Positions 8,833 to 18,022 of a DNA stretch of 64,000 nucleotides are shown piece by piece. The position numbers and the translations under genes were made by a program. The stretch comes from Pseudogracilibacillus sp037071985 (GTDB lineage Bacteria; Bacillota; Bacilli; Bacillales; Amphibacillaceae), in the NCBI RefSeq assembly GCF_037071985.1, contig NZ_JAXHDF010000012.1:1-64000 (forward strand), read 5' to 3'. The stretch's first letter is position 1; every line of letters begins with the position of its first letter. The notes under the pieces are model-generated. The model was not told where the DNA came from. It ran no database searches and saw only the letters and a list, made by a program, of their open reading frames with translations.

Positions 8833-9987
8833 CTAACGAGTGTTAATGATATTACCTTCCTTGTCAATTTCTACATCAAAAGATATCGATTCAAGATATT
8901 GGAGCATATCTTGCTTCAAAGTCCCTTCGGCGGGAATGATCTGCCCATTATTGATCAAATACGGATCAAATGCAAGATTAATTTCCTTGCCTCTAAAAGT
9001 CGCTATTAGTAATCCGGATTCAGCAGTTCTCCCTGAAACATATGGTGGAAATAAAAAATTACCCAATGAATAAGCAACTGGCATACCGTCATAATATTCA
9101 AATCCCTGAAGCCAGTGTGGATGTGAGCCAACAATTAAATCAACACCTATTTCTCGCAATTCCTTTACATATTCAAATTGATAATCGGCAGGAATATTTG
9201 TTTGTTCCACACCCCAGTGAAAATAGACAATCACATAATCTGCATCCCCTTTTTGTTCCTGGATCGTCTGTTTTACCTCCTCCAAATCATACCCATTTGG
9301 TACACCAGGTTTTGTTTTTGTTGCCGCCCAAGTAAAATTTGGAAAATAGCGGACAAACGTAAAGAAACGAAACTTCTTACCTTTAAGAATTACTTCTTTA
9401 GATTGATAAGCTTCTTCTCTGTTTGCTCCTGCGCCAATCACTTCCATATTTGTTGCTTTTGCATGTTTAAGCGTATCAAGCAATCCCGGTTCCATATAAT
9501 CTAATGTATGATTATTACCGATATTGAGCATTTTAAAACCGGCCCTTTCCATTGCTTCTAATGCTCTTAAATCGGAATTTATCCAGAATAATTGATCTGG
9601 ATCTTTCGTATGAGGATTTTCCGTAAAAACAGTCTCCGCATTTATAAAAGAATAATCTGCATGTTGAACCGTATCTTTTACATACAAAAACGGATAATCA
9701 TACCCTTTTTTTTCTAGAATCGGCTTCAGACCCCAATCAAACATTGTGTCACCTGCAAAGACAATCTTTATCTCTTCAGGAACTGCCAGTTTTTCTGGAA
9801 AGTCTTTTTTCTGTAATACTCTTTCAGACCCTTGTTGTTCAGAAACAGTCTGATTACTTTGCTTATCGGCATAACTTGTTAAAATGTTCATGTCGAATAT
9901 AGAAATAGCTAGTAAAATAATGATGATAAAAGCAAGGCCCCGCTTAGTTTGATCTACTAATTTTGTTCTCACCCTTCTTTCTATCAT
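8833..9987 (-). CDS. CapA-family membrane-anchored metallophosphoesterase-like protein
   Basis: This 384-residue protein has an N-terminal membrane anchor (about residues 17-37) and an extracellular CapA domain with GDTMFDWG, NAETVFTENP, GNNHTLDY, HWGVE, GSHPHWLQG and YSLGNFLF. CapA/PgsA proteins take part in poly-gamma-glutamate capsule export or anchoring, but no pgsB or pgsC gene is nearby, so a role in polyglutamate synthesis is unsupported here. I chose the ATG at 9987 with GGGGGAAAG upstream; the ATG 12 codons earlier has AAGGA only one base away. Confidence 0.8.
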   Translation of the reverse strand: MIERRVRTKLVDQTKRGLAFIIIILLAISIFDMNILTSYADKQSNQTVSEQQGSERVLQKKDFPEKLAVPEEIKIVFAGDTMFDWGLKPILEKKGYDYPFLYVKDTVQHADYSFINAETVFTENPHTKDPDQLFWINSDLRALEAMERAGFKMLNIGNNHTLDYMEPGLLDTLKHAKATNMEVIGAGANREEAYQSKEVILKGKKFRFFTFVRYFPNFTWAATKTKPGVPNGYDLEEVKQTIQEQKGDADYVIVYFHWGVEQTNIPADYQFEYVKELREIGVDLIVGSHPHWLQGFEYYDGMPVAYSLGNFLFPPYVSGRTAESGLLIATFRGKEINLAFDPYLINNGQIIPAEGTLKQDMLQYLESISFDVEIDKEGNIINTR

Positions 9988-10029
9988 TTTCTTTCCCCCA
10001 ATTAATCTTTTCTCTTTAGGCATTCCTTG

Positions 10030-10352
10030 TATCGAAATTTTGGTAATACCTCAATCAACATAAGTATATGAAGGGATTGAAAATAAAGTACTTGAAATGA
10101 ATTTGAATTAGGTTTCGCCGTACTTGAGAGTGTTAACAAGCATAGATCAATAGGCTACATGGACAACAAAAGGTTTCGATTATAAAAAACAATAATCAAA
10201 ACCATTTTCTCGCTATATCTTTAAGATTTTTAAGTATGATCACTTAACTTTTTTACGCTAAAACTTTTGTACTTTATTTAAAAACAAACATGAACAGCCC
10301 CATGTCTACTGAACATGGGGCTGTTCAATTTAATTTTTCTGTTTTTACATTA
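10030..10352. other. Gene-free gap ending in the rbsB terminator
   Basis: I see no supported gene here. The only recognisable element is the terminator hairpin at 10278-10326. Confidence 0.6.
10278..10326 (-). terminator. Terminator of the rbs operon
   Basis: A perfect 14-bp stem (GAACAGCCCCATGT and its complement, 7-base loop at 10306-10312) is followed on the minus strand by CATGTTTGTTTTT, just beyond the rbsB stop. Confidence 0.88.
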
Positions 10353-11318
10353 TTATTCTACTAATTCTAAATCAACTGGAACGAAGTCTTCTACAGGGTT
10401 TCCTGCTGCAACTTCTTTTACTACTTCAATTGCTTTTTCACTAATAAGTTTCGGTTGCTGAGCAACTGTTGCTTGCATGCGTCCTTCCTCTACTGCTGCA
10501 CGAGCATCATCTGTTGCATCAAATCCTACTACGATTACATCATCTAGCATCCCTTGAGCTTCAAGTGCTTCAATTGCACCGAGCGCCATTTCATCGTTAT
10601 GAGCAAAAACAGCAACGATATCATTATGGTTTTGCAAAATATTTTCCATTACGGAAAGACCTTCCGTACGGTCAAAATTAGCTGTTTGTTTTGCTGCTAC
10701 TTCAATAGAGTCAATCCCATCAATAATATTGTGGAAACCTTCTCCTCTTTCAGTTGTCGCAAGAACTCCTGGGATTCCTTCAAGCTCAACCATTTTTCCG
10801 CCTTCATCGCCAAGTGCTTCGGAAATGAATACTCCTGCCATTTCACCACCAGCAATATTATCAGATGCAATATGAGCTTCTACTTCTCCACCAGCTGCAC
10901 TTCTATCAATTGTAATTACTGGAATACCAGCATCATTTGCTGCTTCAATTCCTGCTACCACTGCTTCATCATCTGTCGGGTTAACTAAAAGAATGTCAAT
11001 ATCCTGCTGCAATAAGTCTTCAATATCATTGATCTGCTTTGAAGAATCATCTTGAGCATCGGCAATTACGATTTCAATTCCGTTTGCATCAGCTGCTTCT
11101 TCAGCTCCATCTCGTAAATCAACAAAAAATGGATTATTTAATGTTGAGATAGAAAAACCAACCTTTGTTCCTTCTGCTCCATCCCCTTTTGCTTCTTCCT
11201 GATTTTCAGTTCCTTCGTCCGACTCTTTGTCAGAACCAGAACCTGGTTGATCAGTTGAACATGCTGCAAGTGCAAAAATAAATACGAATGCTAAAATACT
11301 TACAAGCCACTTTCTCAT
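10353..11318 (-). CDS. rbsB: Ribose-type sugar ABC transporter, substrate-binding lipoprotein
   Basis: This 321-residue periplasmic-binding-protein-like lipoprotein has lipobox ALAAC (Cys20) and an acidic linker to about residue 50. The type I sugar-binding fold shows FSISTLNNPFF, the IDRSAAGGEV segment and VGFDATDDARAAVEEG, all typical of RbsB. It delivers ribose or a similar sugar to RbsC. It is the last gene of the leftward operon but is set apart from rbsC by 326 bases holding a large palindromic repeat, unlike the tight spacing in B. subtilis. The operon composition leaves the actual sugar open. Confidence 0.88.
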   Translation of the reverse strand: MRKWLVSILAFVFIFALAACSTDQPGSGSDKESDEGTENQEEAKGDGAEGTKVGFSISTLNNPFFVDLRDGAEEAADANGIEIVIADAQDDSSKQINDIEDLLQQDIDILLVNPTDDEAVVAGIEAANDAGIPVITIDRSAAGGEVEAHIASDNIAGGEMAGVFISEALGDEGGKMVELEGIPGVLATTERGEGFHNIIDGIDSIEVAAKQTANFDRTEGLSVMENILQNHNDIVAVFAHNDEMALGAIEALEAQGMLDDVIVVGFDATDDARAAVEEGRMQATVAQQPKLISEKAIEVVKEVAAGNPVEDFVPVDLELVE

Positions 11319-11355
11319 ACTTTTCTCCTCCTAAAAATTTTGTATATTTTTAATG

Positions 11356-11585
11356 AGTTTGGGTCATAAGCTAGAAAGAGTTATTGAAATACGAATGATT
11401 GCGCTTTTAATGGTCGCTACAGAAATATACTCCGCTTTCCGCCAGCGCTGATAAGCCCCTTTAGGCTTCGCCTTTCAGTGTCTTATCAAGGCTTTTCTTT
11501 TGGCAGGAGTCTCCGTATATTTCTTTTGCTACACTAAAATATTGTTCGTGTTTCATATCTCCTATTTTGTTCTGTCCCAACCTCT
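11356..11585. repeat. Large imperfect palindromic element, copy A
   Basis: About 230 bases with outer arms related to GTTGGGACA...GAAACACGAAYAAT and its complement, and inner arms AGAAATATACTCCGC / GGAGTCTCCGTATATTTCT around a core with GCTGATAAGCC and CAGTGTCTTATC. It matches copy B at 60147-60437 closely in both arms. It lies between rbsC and rbsB inside the operon. No open reading frame is present. Confidence 0.88.
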
Positions 11586-11644
11586 ATTAAACAAATTTGG
11601 AAATGTATAAAGATTTAAGACAAAAGGTAGATCTATTAATTCTT

Positions 11645-12580
11645 TTAATTAGATCGACGGTCTAACATAACCGCAAATAAGATTACTGCACCTTTAACAA
11701 TCTGCTGGTAAAAAGATGAAACATTTAATAAATTAAGTCCATTACTGATGACGCCGATAATAAGACAACCGATTAATGTTCCGGTAATTCTTCCTCGACC
11801 ACCCATTAAACTTGTTCCACCAATTACTACAGCTGCAATAGCATCTAACTCATACATGGACCCCGCCGTTGGCTGAGCAGAATTTAATCGGCTCATTAAA
11901 ATAATTCCAGCCAACACTGACAACATACCAGTGATCGCATATACTCCAATTTTTACATTATCTGTCTTTATTCCAGACAGTGTAGCAGCCTCTTCATTAC
12001 CTCCGACTGCGTAAACTCTTCTACCGAATACAGTATTGTTTAAAACAAAATAAAGGATGATAAAAACAATAATCATGAAAATTACTGGAACCGGAATCCA
12101 AAAGAAATATCCTTTTCCAATCATTTCAAAGGCTGCACTGTCAGATAATCCAGTAATTGGCTTCCCGTCTGTATAGACAAGTGTTGCTCCTCTGAAAATA
12201 GTCATTGTTGCAAGTGTTGCAATAAACGGAGCTACTTTTCCTTTTGTAATAATAATTCCGTTAATCGCTCCCAGTACTAGACCTAACATTAATCCTAGAC
12301 ATATTGCTAAAATAGGGTCCATTCCAGTTGTGAGCATTCCTGCTGTTAATGCACTACCTAATGCCAGTAAAGAACCTACCGATAAATCAATACCAGCAGT
12401 TAAAATAACAAATGTCATACCAAAAGCAATTAATGCGTTAATGGAGATTTGGCGCAATAAATTTAAAATATTGTTAACGGTTAAAAAGTTATCATTTAAA
12501 ACAGCTAAGAGAATGATCATTACAATTAGCCCAATGAGTGGACCTAGTTTTCCTATATTTGCACCTAACTTATTCTTCAT
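11645..12580 (-). CDS. rbsC: Ribose-type sugar ABC transporter, permease
   Basis: This 311-residue integral membrane protein has the repeated hydrophobic segments and the signature FGMTFVILTAGIDLSVGS of RbsC/AraH permeases, followed by NTVFGRRVYAVGGNEEAA and VVIGGTSLMGGRG in the cytoplasmic-loop region. It forms the membrane channel of the transporter with RbsA and RbsB. The start ATG overlaps the end of rbsA by 11 bases, so the two are probably translationally coupled. Confidence 0.92.
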   Translation of the reverse strand: MKNKLGANIGKLGPLIGLIVMIILLAVLNDNFLTVNNILNLLRQISINALIAFGMTFVILTAGIDLSVGSLLALGSALTAGMLTTGMDPILAICLGLMLGLVLGAINGIIITKGKVAPFIATLATMTIFRGATLVYTDGKPITGLSDSAAFEMIGKGYFFWIPVPVIFMIIVFIILYFVLNNTVFGRRVYAVGGNEEAATLSGIKTDNVKIGVYAITGMLSVLAGIILMSRLNSAQPTAGSMYELDAIAAVVIGGTSLMGGRGRITGTLIGCLIIGVISNGLNLLNVSSFYQQIVKGAVILFAVMLDRRSN

Positions 12581-14081
12581 TATTTACCCTCCCTGTTGCC
12601 GCGACCATGATTTTTTCCTGATTTGCTTCTTCGCGATTTAATATTTGAGTTACTTTTCCTTCATGAAGTACCATTATACGGTCGCTTACTCCAAGAACTT
12701 CAGGTAATTCAGATGAGACCATAATGATAGCGACACCATTTTCACTTAATTCGTTCATAATCGAGTAAATTTCCCTTTTGGCTCCAATGTCCACTCCACG
12801 AGTCGGCTCATCAAGAAGGAGGACTTTTGGTCTGATCCCGATCCATTTTGCAATGACCACTTTTTGTTGATTTCCACCACTTAACCTTTTTACTTCCTGA
12901 CTCATTCCAGCTGCTCGTACATGTAATTTCTTCATTAATTCACTTACGAGTTTTGCCTCTTTTGAAGTGGAGACAATCCCTTTACTAGAGATAGATTCCA
13001 TATTCGTTAAAGCAATGTTTTCACGAATGGAGGCATCGATAATAAGTCCTTTATCTTTGCGGTCTTCTGTTACGAATGCGAGTCCTGCACTTATGGCATC
13101 AACTGGATGTTTAATGACGAGCTCTTTTCCATTCAAAAATATCTTCCCATTACTTTTCTTTCGGTAACCAAAAATAGTTTCCATTATTTCTGTTCTTCCT
13201 GCGCCCATTAGTCCGGCTACTCCAAATATTTCTCCTGCTCTTACTTGAAAGTTAACTTTGTCAAAAAGATTCTCTAATTTTAAGTCTTTTACTTCGAAAA
13301 CGACCTCGCCAACTTTCGTATTTCTTGTAGGAAATCGCTCCCCAAGCTCCCGACCTACCATCATGCGTACGATTGCATCAAACGATGTCTCTTTAATACT
13401 TTCGGTCCCGATGTATTCCCCATCACGCAGGACAGTGATTCGATCACAAATCTGAAAAATCTCTTCCATTCGATGAGATACATAAATGATACTGACTCCA
13501 CGGCCTCGTAAGGAGTTAATTACTTCAAATAATATTTCAATCTCTCTATCAGTTAGTGCAGCTGTCGGCTCGTCCATAATAATTAATTCTGACTTTGTTG
13601 CAAGCGCTCTCGCAATTTCGATCATTTGCTGCTGACCTACAGATAAATTACCTGCAGGCTCATCCGGGTCTATATTTGTTACACCTAATTCTTTTAAACT
13701 AGCAAGGGTTGCTTCTTTCATTGCCTTTTTATTCAAAACACCAAATTTTCCATAGGTTAACTCTTTACCAAGAAACATATTTTGCGCAACTGTTAAATGA
13801 GAAATAATATTTAGCTCCTGATGAATAATATTGATTCCTCGCTCTTCCGCGTCCTTTGTGTTTGTAAAGGCAACTTCTTCTCCCTTTACTTTCACAGTAC
13901 CACTACTCCGTGTATAAACTCCCGATAAAATTTTAATTAAAGTTGATTTTCCAGCTCCGTTCTCACCCATTAAGGCATGGACTTCACCTTTTTTGACATT
14001 AAAGTCGATATCTTTCAATACATGAACATCAGAGAACGATTTATTAATCTTAGACATTTCGACAAAATACGATTCAGTCAT
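12570..14081 (-). CDS. rbsA: Ribose-type sugar ABC transporter, double ATPase
   Basis: This 503-residue protein has two fused ABC ATPase domains, as is normal for RbsA. The first has Walker A GENGAGKST, signature LSVGQQQ and Walker B LIIMDEPTAALT. The second has the modified loop GLMGAGRTE, signature LSGGNQQK and LLLDEPTRGVD; the atypical second Walker A is usual in this family. I chose the ATG at 14081, 7 bases from AGGAGG, over the GTG one codon earlier. Confidence 0.92.
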   Translation of the reverse strand: MTESYFVEMSKINKSFSDVHVLKDIDFNVKKGEVHALMGENGAGKSTLIKILSGVYTRSSGTVKVKGEEVAFTNTKDAEERGINIIHQELNIISHLTVAQNMFLGKELTYGKFGVLNKKAMKEATLASLKELGVTNIDPDEPAGNLSVGQQQMIEIARALATKSELIIMDEPTAALTDREIEILFEVINSLRGRGVSIIYVSHRMEEIFQICDRITVLRDGEYIGTESIKETSFDAIVRMMVGRELGERFPTRNTKVGEVVFEVKDLKLENLFDKVNFQVRAGEIFGVAGLMGAGRTEIMETIFGYRKKSNGKIFLNGKELVIKHPVDAISAGLAFVTEDRKDKGLIIDASIRENIALTNMESISSKGIVSTSKEAKLVSELMKKLHVRAAGMSQEVKRLSGGNQQKVVIAKWIGIRPKVLLLDEPTRGVDIGAKREIYSIMNELSENGVAIIMVSSELPEVLGVSDRIMVLHEGKVTQILNREEANQEKIMVAATGRVNNEE

Positions 14082-14093
14082 CACTCCACCTCC

Positions 14094-14756
14094 TCATATA
14101 AATAACTTTCGAACATTAGCTACCTTTTCTTCGTACGTTCCTTCCTTTTTATTAAAAAGTTGAGAAGTACCTAGTACAAATATATTAGCTCCTTTATCTA
14201 CTAGATTAGGAATGGTTTTCTCATTGATATTGCCATCCACTTCAATCAGTGGTGGATGATCCAACTTGGCAATATGCTCCTGAAGTGTATCTAATTTTTC
14301 CAAAACTGAATAATTAAATTGTTGTCCAGCGAAGCCAGGATTAACTGTCATCATCAACACCATGGATATTTCTGATAAATAAGGAACAATTTCCTTTACT
14401 GGTGTTTCCGGACTAATTGCAATTGCCGGTTGAATATCGTGTTGTTGAAGCAATTGAATATCTTTCCTAACATCTTCAGTTGCTTCAATATGAAAAGATA
14501 TATATTTTGGCTTAATTGGTGCGAACATTTCGATATACTTCGTTGGATTCACTGTCGCTAAATGGATATCTAACGGTATTGAAGTCGCATCTTTTATTTG
14601 CTGTAATACATAAGGACCCATTGCCAAATTGTTTACAAACACTCCATCCATTACGTCACAATGCAATAGTTCAATACTTGCTTTTTCTAAGTTGGACAAT
14701 TCTTCTCTTAAATCAATTTGATCGGCACACATAATCGAAGCTGCAACTTTATGCAT
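14094..14756 (-). CDS. Ribulose-phosphate 3-epimerase family, closest in motifs to allulose-6-phosphate epimerase (AlsE)
   Basis: This 220-residue TIM-barrel epimerase shows ASIMCAD, HCDVMDGVFV, DIHLA, MTVNPGFAGQ, EVDGNI and VLGTSQLFN. The last motif and the MCAD start resemble AlsE (VGTSGLFN, MCMD) more than housekeeping Rpe (VAGSAIF, SADF). The usual DVHLM becomes DIHLA, so one conserved pocket Met is missing. It would interconvert allulose-6-phosphate and fructose-6-phosphate, or ribulose-5-phosphate and xylulose-5-phosphate. It overlaps the upstream aldolase gene by 8 bases and lies 12 bases before rbsA. Confidence 0.8.
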   Translation of the reverse strand: MHKVAASIMCADQIDLREELSNLEKASIELLHCDVMDGVFVNNLAMGPYVLQQIKDATSIPLDIHLATVNPTKYIEMFAPIKPKYISFHIEATEDVRKDIQLLQQHDIQPAIAISPETPVKEIVPYLSEISMVLMMTVNPGFAGQQFNYSVLEKLDTLQEHIAKLDHPPLIEVDGNINEKTIPNLVDKGANIFVLGTSQLFNKKEGTYEEKVANVRKLFI

Positions 14757-15426
14757 TTGTATGTCCTCTTAAAGAGCGTAATTTAGCAGCATCACTGTTA
14801 AACTTTTCGATTGCTTCAATTGCAAGTCCTTTATTTGCCATCGCTTCAAACAGTTCAAAGGATATTGTCGCTGTGTGTGCCCCTGCCGCTAAGATGTGTA
14901 CAATTTGGTTCGTATTTTTAAAACTGGCAGCTAGTATTTTAGTTTGAATTTGTTGATCATTAAAAATTTGATGGATGTTTGCTATTACTTCATAAGGATT
15001 AATATTGTTATTTTCCATTCGATTTACATAAGGAGCAATATATTCACACCCTGCAAGAGCAGCAAGTAAGCCTTGTTCAGCAGAATAAATTGCTGTTGCT
15101 AACACATTGACATTTGGATAAGTATCCTTCATTTTACTGATTGCCTGAATCCCCTCAAAATGTGCAGGAATTTTAAGCGCAATGCGATCTGATTGAAATG
15201 TGTTTAAAATAGTTTCTGCATCTTTACAGATTTCTTCTACTGTCATTCCTTCTGTTTGAACAAAAACTTCTCCAGTTGTTACGGATAAAATTTCTTGAAT
15301 CATTTCTTCCCTTTGCTTTCCTTCTTTCAATAATATGGAAGGATTTGTTGTTACTCCATTTAAAATGTTTAGTTGCATCGCTTTTTTCAATTCATCAATA
15401 TTCGCAGTATCTAGGTATAACATCAT
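14749..15426 (-). CDS. Fructose-6-phosphate aldolase-type transaldolase-family enzyme
   Basis: This 225-residue class I aldolase of the small transaldolase family has LYLDTAN, GVTTNPSILL, ALKIPA with the Schiff-base Lys, TAIYSAEQG, APYVNR and LAASFKN. At the position that is Glu in true transaldolases (AEV) and Gln in E. coli FsaA (AQV), this protein has Gln (GEVFVQ), which favours fructose-6-phosphate aldolase activity (dihydroxyacetone plus glyceraldehyde-3-phosphate). It sits between rbsK and the epimerase gene. AAGGAG lies 4 or 7 bases before two consecutive ATG codons; either may be used. Confidence 0.82.
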   Translation of the reverse strand: MMLYLDTANIDELKKAMQLNILNGVTTNPSILLKEGKQREEMIQEILSVTTGEVFVQTEGMTVEEICKDAETILNTFQSDRIALKIPAHFEGIQAISKMKDTYPNVNVLATAIYSAEQGLLAALAGCEYIAPYVNRMENNNINPYEVIANIHQIFNDQQIQTKILAASFKNTNQIVHILAAGAHTATISFELFEAMANKGLAIEAIEKFNSDAAKLRSLRGHTNA

Positions 15427-15454
15427 TTAGCTCCTTTTTAAGGAAATTTTATTG

Positions 15455-16402
15455 TCATTTATTTGGTTGTAAATAATTAAGGAAGTTGTTCTCCTCTGTA
15501 AAAGCTATAATTTCATCCATCTTTGGGATACCAGCTTGAGCCCCATGCTTGGTAACTTTTAAAGCGGCAACGACATTTGCATAACTTGCAGCTTCTGGTA
15601 AACGTAGACCATCAATCAGTGCACTTGCCAATGCACCAGCAAAACAGTCACCAGCGCCAACTGTGTCAATTGCTTGAACATTAATTCCTTCAACAAAAGA
15701 AAGTTCATTGGAATCAAAAATATAGGATCCTGCAGCACCTAATTTTAATACACCTTGGTTTACTCCCTTTGCACGGAACATATCTGCTGCTTCTCTAGCA
15801 GACTGTTCATCTTTGACACGTATTCCTGTCAGTTCCTCCGTCTCGTGGATATTAGGCAATACTAAGTCGGCATAAGCTAGCATTTCATCTGTTACTTTAT
15901 TAGCCGGTGCCGGGTCAAGAATAACTTTAATTCCTTTTTCCTTCGCTGTTTTCATCGCTTTTAAAACAGTTTTATAAGGTGTCTCCATTTGGGTTAGGAG
16001 TATTTTACAATCTTCTAGACGATGAATCGTTTCAGCAACATAATCGGGATCTAGTTCCCCATTGGCTCCTTCAACGTAAATAATTGTGTTCTCGGCTTCA
16101 TCGTCTAAAATAATCGTTGTTTGTCCTGAACTGCTATCAGCAAGTCTTTTAATATTGGATGTATCTACATGATTCTTTTGTAAATCATTAATTAAGGAAT
16201 TTCCATGGACATCTTGTCCTACACAACCAATCAATGTTACTGCTTTATTCTGCCTTGCACAGGCAATTGATTGATTCGCTCCTTTACCTCCTGGGAATTC
16301 CATTATTTTTTTTCCAAAAACAGTCTGACCTCTTTCAGGATACGTATCAACTGAAGTAACGATATCCATATTGATACTTCCAACTACACAAATTTTAGCC
16401 AT
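15455..16402 (-). CDS. rbsK: Ribokinase-family sugar kinase
   Basis: This 315-residue PfkB-family kinase has the N-terminal VVGSINMDIV and EFPGGKGANQSIA signatures and the C-terminal anion-hole/base motif DTVGAGDCFAGAL. It phosphorylates the imported sugar at the terminal hydroxyl; ribose is the default substrate, but family members also take allose or other sugars. It is the first metabolic gene after rbsR, 54 bases downstream. A short inverted repeat (CAATCGT...ACGATTG, about 16427-16451) lies in that gap and lacks a T-tract. Confidence 0.87.
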   Translation of the reverse strand: MAKICVVGSINMDIVTSVDTYPERGQTVFGKKIMEFPGGKGANQSIACARQNKAVTLIGCVGQDVHGNSLINDLQKNHVDTSNIKRLADSSSGQTTIILDDEAENTIIYVEGANGELDPDYVAETIHRLEDCKILLTQMETPYKTVLKAMKTAKEKGIKVILDPAPANKVTDEMLAYADLVLPNIHETEELTGIRVKDEQSAREAADMFRAKGVNQGVLKLGAAGSYIFDSNELSFVEGINVQAIDTVGAGDCFAGALASALIDGLRLPEAASYANVVAALKVTKHGAQAGIPKMDEIIAFTEENNFLNYLQPNK

Positions 16403-16456
16403 GCTTTTTTCCTCCTAAAGGCACCAATCGTAAAATAGCTATCACGATTGTTTACA

Positions 16457-17449
16457 TCATCTCATTGTAGACTCTCTTAATACGAGTTCGACATCTAGCT
16501 CATATTTTTTCGGTTCATTATTTTGTCCTTCTATCTGTTTTAACAACTCTTCCATTGCCAGTTCGCCCATATGGTAAGTTGGCTGTTGTATAGTTGTTAT
16601 TCCCGGAACTGTCAGCCCACTCATATCAATTCCGTCGAAGCCTACAATTGCCAGTTCATTAGGTATTTTCTTTCCCCATTCATATGCAGCTTTTAAAGCT
16701 CCAATAGCAATTAAATCGTTCGAACAAAAAATACCATCTATATCTGGGTGGCGGACAAATAATTCTTTTGCCACTTGATAACCACTTTTCACACTGAACT
16801 CTGCCTTACCGATCCAGCTAGGATCAAACCAAGACTTATCACTGACAATATCACGGTAACCCCACATTCGATGAGTTGCGTTCAGTTCATCTTCTAATCC
16901 GCTAATATGTGCAATACGCGTGCACCCTACATCAACAAGATGCTGTGTTGCCTTCCTTCCACCTTCTCGGTTTTGTACTGTTATGGAAGTGAAATCATGA
17001 TCGTCCAATACCCTATCCATCATCACTAACGGGATTCCTAACCTATCTAACTTCTGTAAATCTTCTTTTACGATATTATGTGAGCTAATAATCATTCCAT
17101 CTACATATTGGGAACTTAATGAATTAATATAGTCAATTAATCTATCACGTCTATCATCTGTATTGCATAGAAGCACATTGTAACCATTGTCTCTGGCAAT
17201 ATCCTCAACTGCTCTTGCCATTTCAGGGAAGAATGGGTTAGTAATTGTTGGAACAATTAATGCAACTGCATAAGATCTTCGATTAGATAAACCTCTTGCA
17301 ACCATATTTGGCGTATATGATAAATCTTTGATCGCCTGTAGCACAATTTCCTCTGTTTCTTTTCTGATTTTTCCCTTTTTGTTTATTACCCGGGATACAG
17401 TGGCGACAGAAACACCCGCTTTTTTTGCAACATCACGTATTGTAGCCAA
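16457..17449 (-). CDS. rbsR: LacI-family repressor of the sugar operon
   Basis: This 330-residue regulator has a LacI helix-turn-helix (TIRDVAKKAGVSVATVSRVI, residues 3-22), a hinge helix around residue 50-58 and a periplasmic-binding-like effector domain (NPFFPEMARAVEDIARDNGYNV). It is the first gene of the leftward operon and probably represses both directions through the three operators at 17462-17534. The start is TTG with AGGAGG 7 bases upstream. The nearest operator ends within the ribosome-site region, suggesting autorepression. Confidence 0.88.
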   Translation of the reverse strand: MATIRDVAKKAGVSVATVSRVINKKGKIRKETEEIVLQAIKDLSYTPNMVARGLSNRRSYAVALIVPTITNPFFPEMARAVEDIARDNGYNVLLCNTDDRRDRLIDYINSLSSQYVDGMIISSHNIVKEDLQKLDRLGIPLVMMDRVLDDHDFTSITVQNREGGRKATQHLVDVGCTRIAHISGLEDELNATHRMWGYRDIVSDKSWFDPSWIGKAEFSVKSGYQVAKELFVRHPDIDGIFCSNDLIAIGALKAAYEWGKKIPNELAIVGFDGIDMSGLTVPGITTIQQPTYHMGELAMEELLKQIEGQNNEPKKYELDVELVLRESTMR

Positions 17450-17461
17450 TTTTACACCTCC

Positions 17462-17475
17462 TGTAACCGGTTATA
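17462..17475. promoter_or_regulatory. LacI-type operator 1 (rbsR-proximal)
   Basis: The palindrome TGTAACCGGTTATA is centred at 17468.5, immediately upstream of the rbsR ribosome site. Its AACCGGTT core is shared with the two other sites. It also resembles a CcpA cre box, so control by RbsR or CcpA cannot be separated by sequence alone. Confidence 0.8.
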
Positions 17476-17488
17476 CTAAAATACTTTA

Positions 17489-17502
17489 CGTAACCGGTAA
17501 CA
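17489..17502. promoter_or_regulatory. LacI-type operator 2 (middle)
   Basis: CGTAACCGGTAACA is centred at 17495.5, 27 bases from operator 1 and 32 from operator 3. It matches the consensus cre pattern at all but the first base. Confidence 0.75.
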
Positions 17503-17514
17503 ATAAGGTAAACA

Positions 17515-17543
17515 TTGAAATGTAACCGGTTATATTATATAAT
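17515..17543 (+). promoter_or_regulatory. SigA-type promoter of rbsD with operator 3 in the spacer
   Basis: TTGAAA (17515-17520) and TATAAT (17538-17543) are separated by exactly 17 bases. The palindrome TGTAACCGGTTATA occupies 17521-17534, filling most of the spacer, an arrangement that would block RNA polymerase directly. Confidence 0.8.
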
Positions 17544-17589
17544 CTATAGGACAATTTTATTTTTGTCAATAACTTTGGAGGTGGATATC

Positions 17590-17988
17590 GTGAAGAAAAT
17601 AGGAATTTTACATAATGAACTGGCGCAAGAGATTGCTAAATCAGGGCATCATGATAAGTTCGTTATCGGAGATGCTGGCCTACCTATACCCCCGGGAGTC
17701 AAATGTATTGATCTTGCTTTAATAGAAGGACAGCCAAGTTTTATGACAACATTGAAAGCGGTTTTACAGGAATTACATGTAGAAGAAGCAATTATTGATA
17801 CAGAAATGGAAGAAGTAAGTCCTCACAAGAAAGAAGAGTTAGCCGAAATTGTAAAAAACAAGTTTCCTATTAAAGCAATTCCACACGCTGAATTGCAAGA
17901 AATCGCAAAAGAAGCAAAAGTAATTATTCGTACTGGTGAATTTACACCGTATTGTAATATTGTTTTAATCGCCGGTGTTTTATTTTAA
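17590..17988 (+). CDS. rbsD: D-ribose pyranase
   Basis: The 132-residue product matches RbsD: KKIGILHNELAQEIAKSGHHD with the catalytic-region His, VIGDAGLPIPPGV and a C-terminal RTGEFTPYCNIVL. RbsD interconverts pyranose and furanose forms of ribose so that the kinase can use the sugar. The start is GTG with GGAGG 8 bases upstream; an upstream in-frame ATG at 17515 overlaps the promoter and is not used. It is divergent from rbsR and shares its operators, whereas in B. subtilis it lies inside the rbs operon. Confidence 0.9.
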   Translation: MKKIGILHNELAQEIAKSGHHDKFVIGDAGLPIPPGVKCIDLALIEGQPSFMTTLKAVLQELHVEEAIIDTEMEEVSPHKKEELAEIVKNKFPIKAIPHAELQEIAKEAKVIIRTGEFTPYCNIVLIAGVLF

Positions 17989-18022
17989 AATCAAAAAACT
18001 TAAGGAAAGGATATGATTACAT

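Noticed and set aside
8833..9987. Poly-gamma-glutamate capsule operon
   Set aside because: Only a CapA-type protein is present, without PgsB or PgsC.
14749..15426. Simple assignment as transaldolase
   Set aside because: The transaldolase-defining Glu is Gln as in FsaA, so the aldolase name is preferred, though activity is untested.
16427..16451. CAATCGT...ACGATTG repeat between rbsR and rbsK as a terminator
   Set aside because: No T-tract follows on the minus strand and the spacing is wide; at most a minor processing or binding site.
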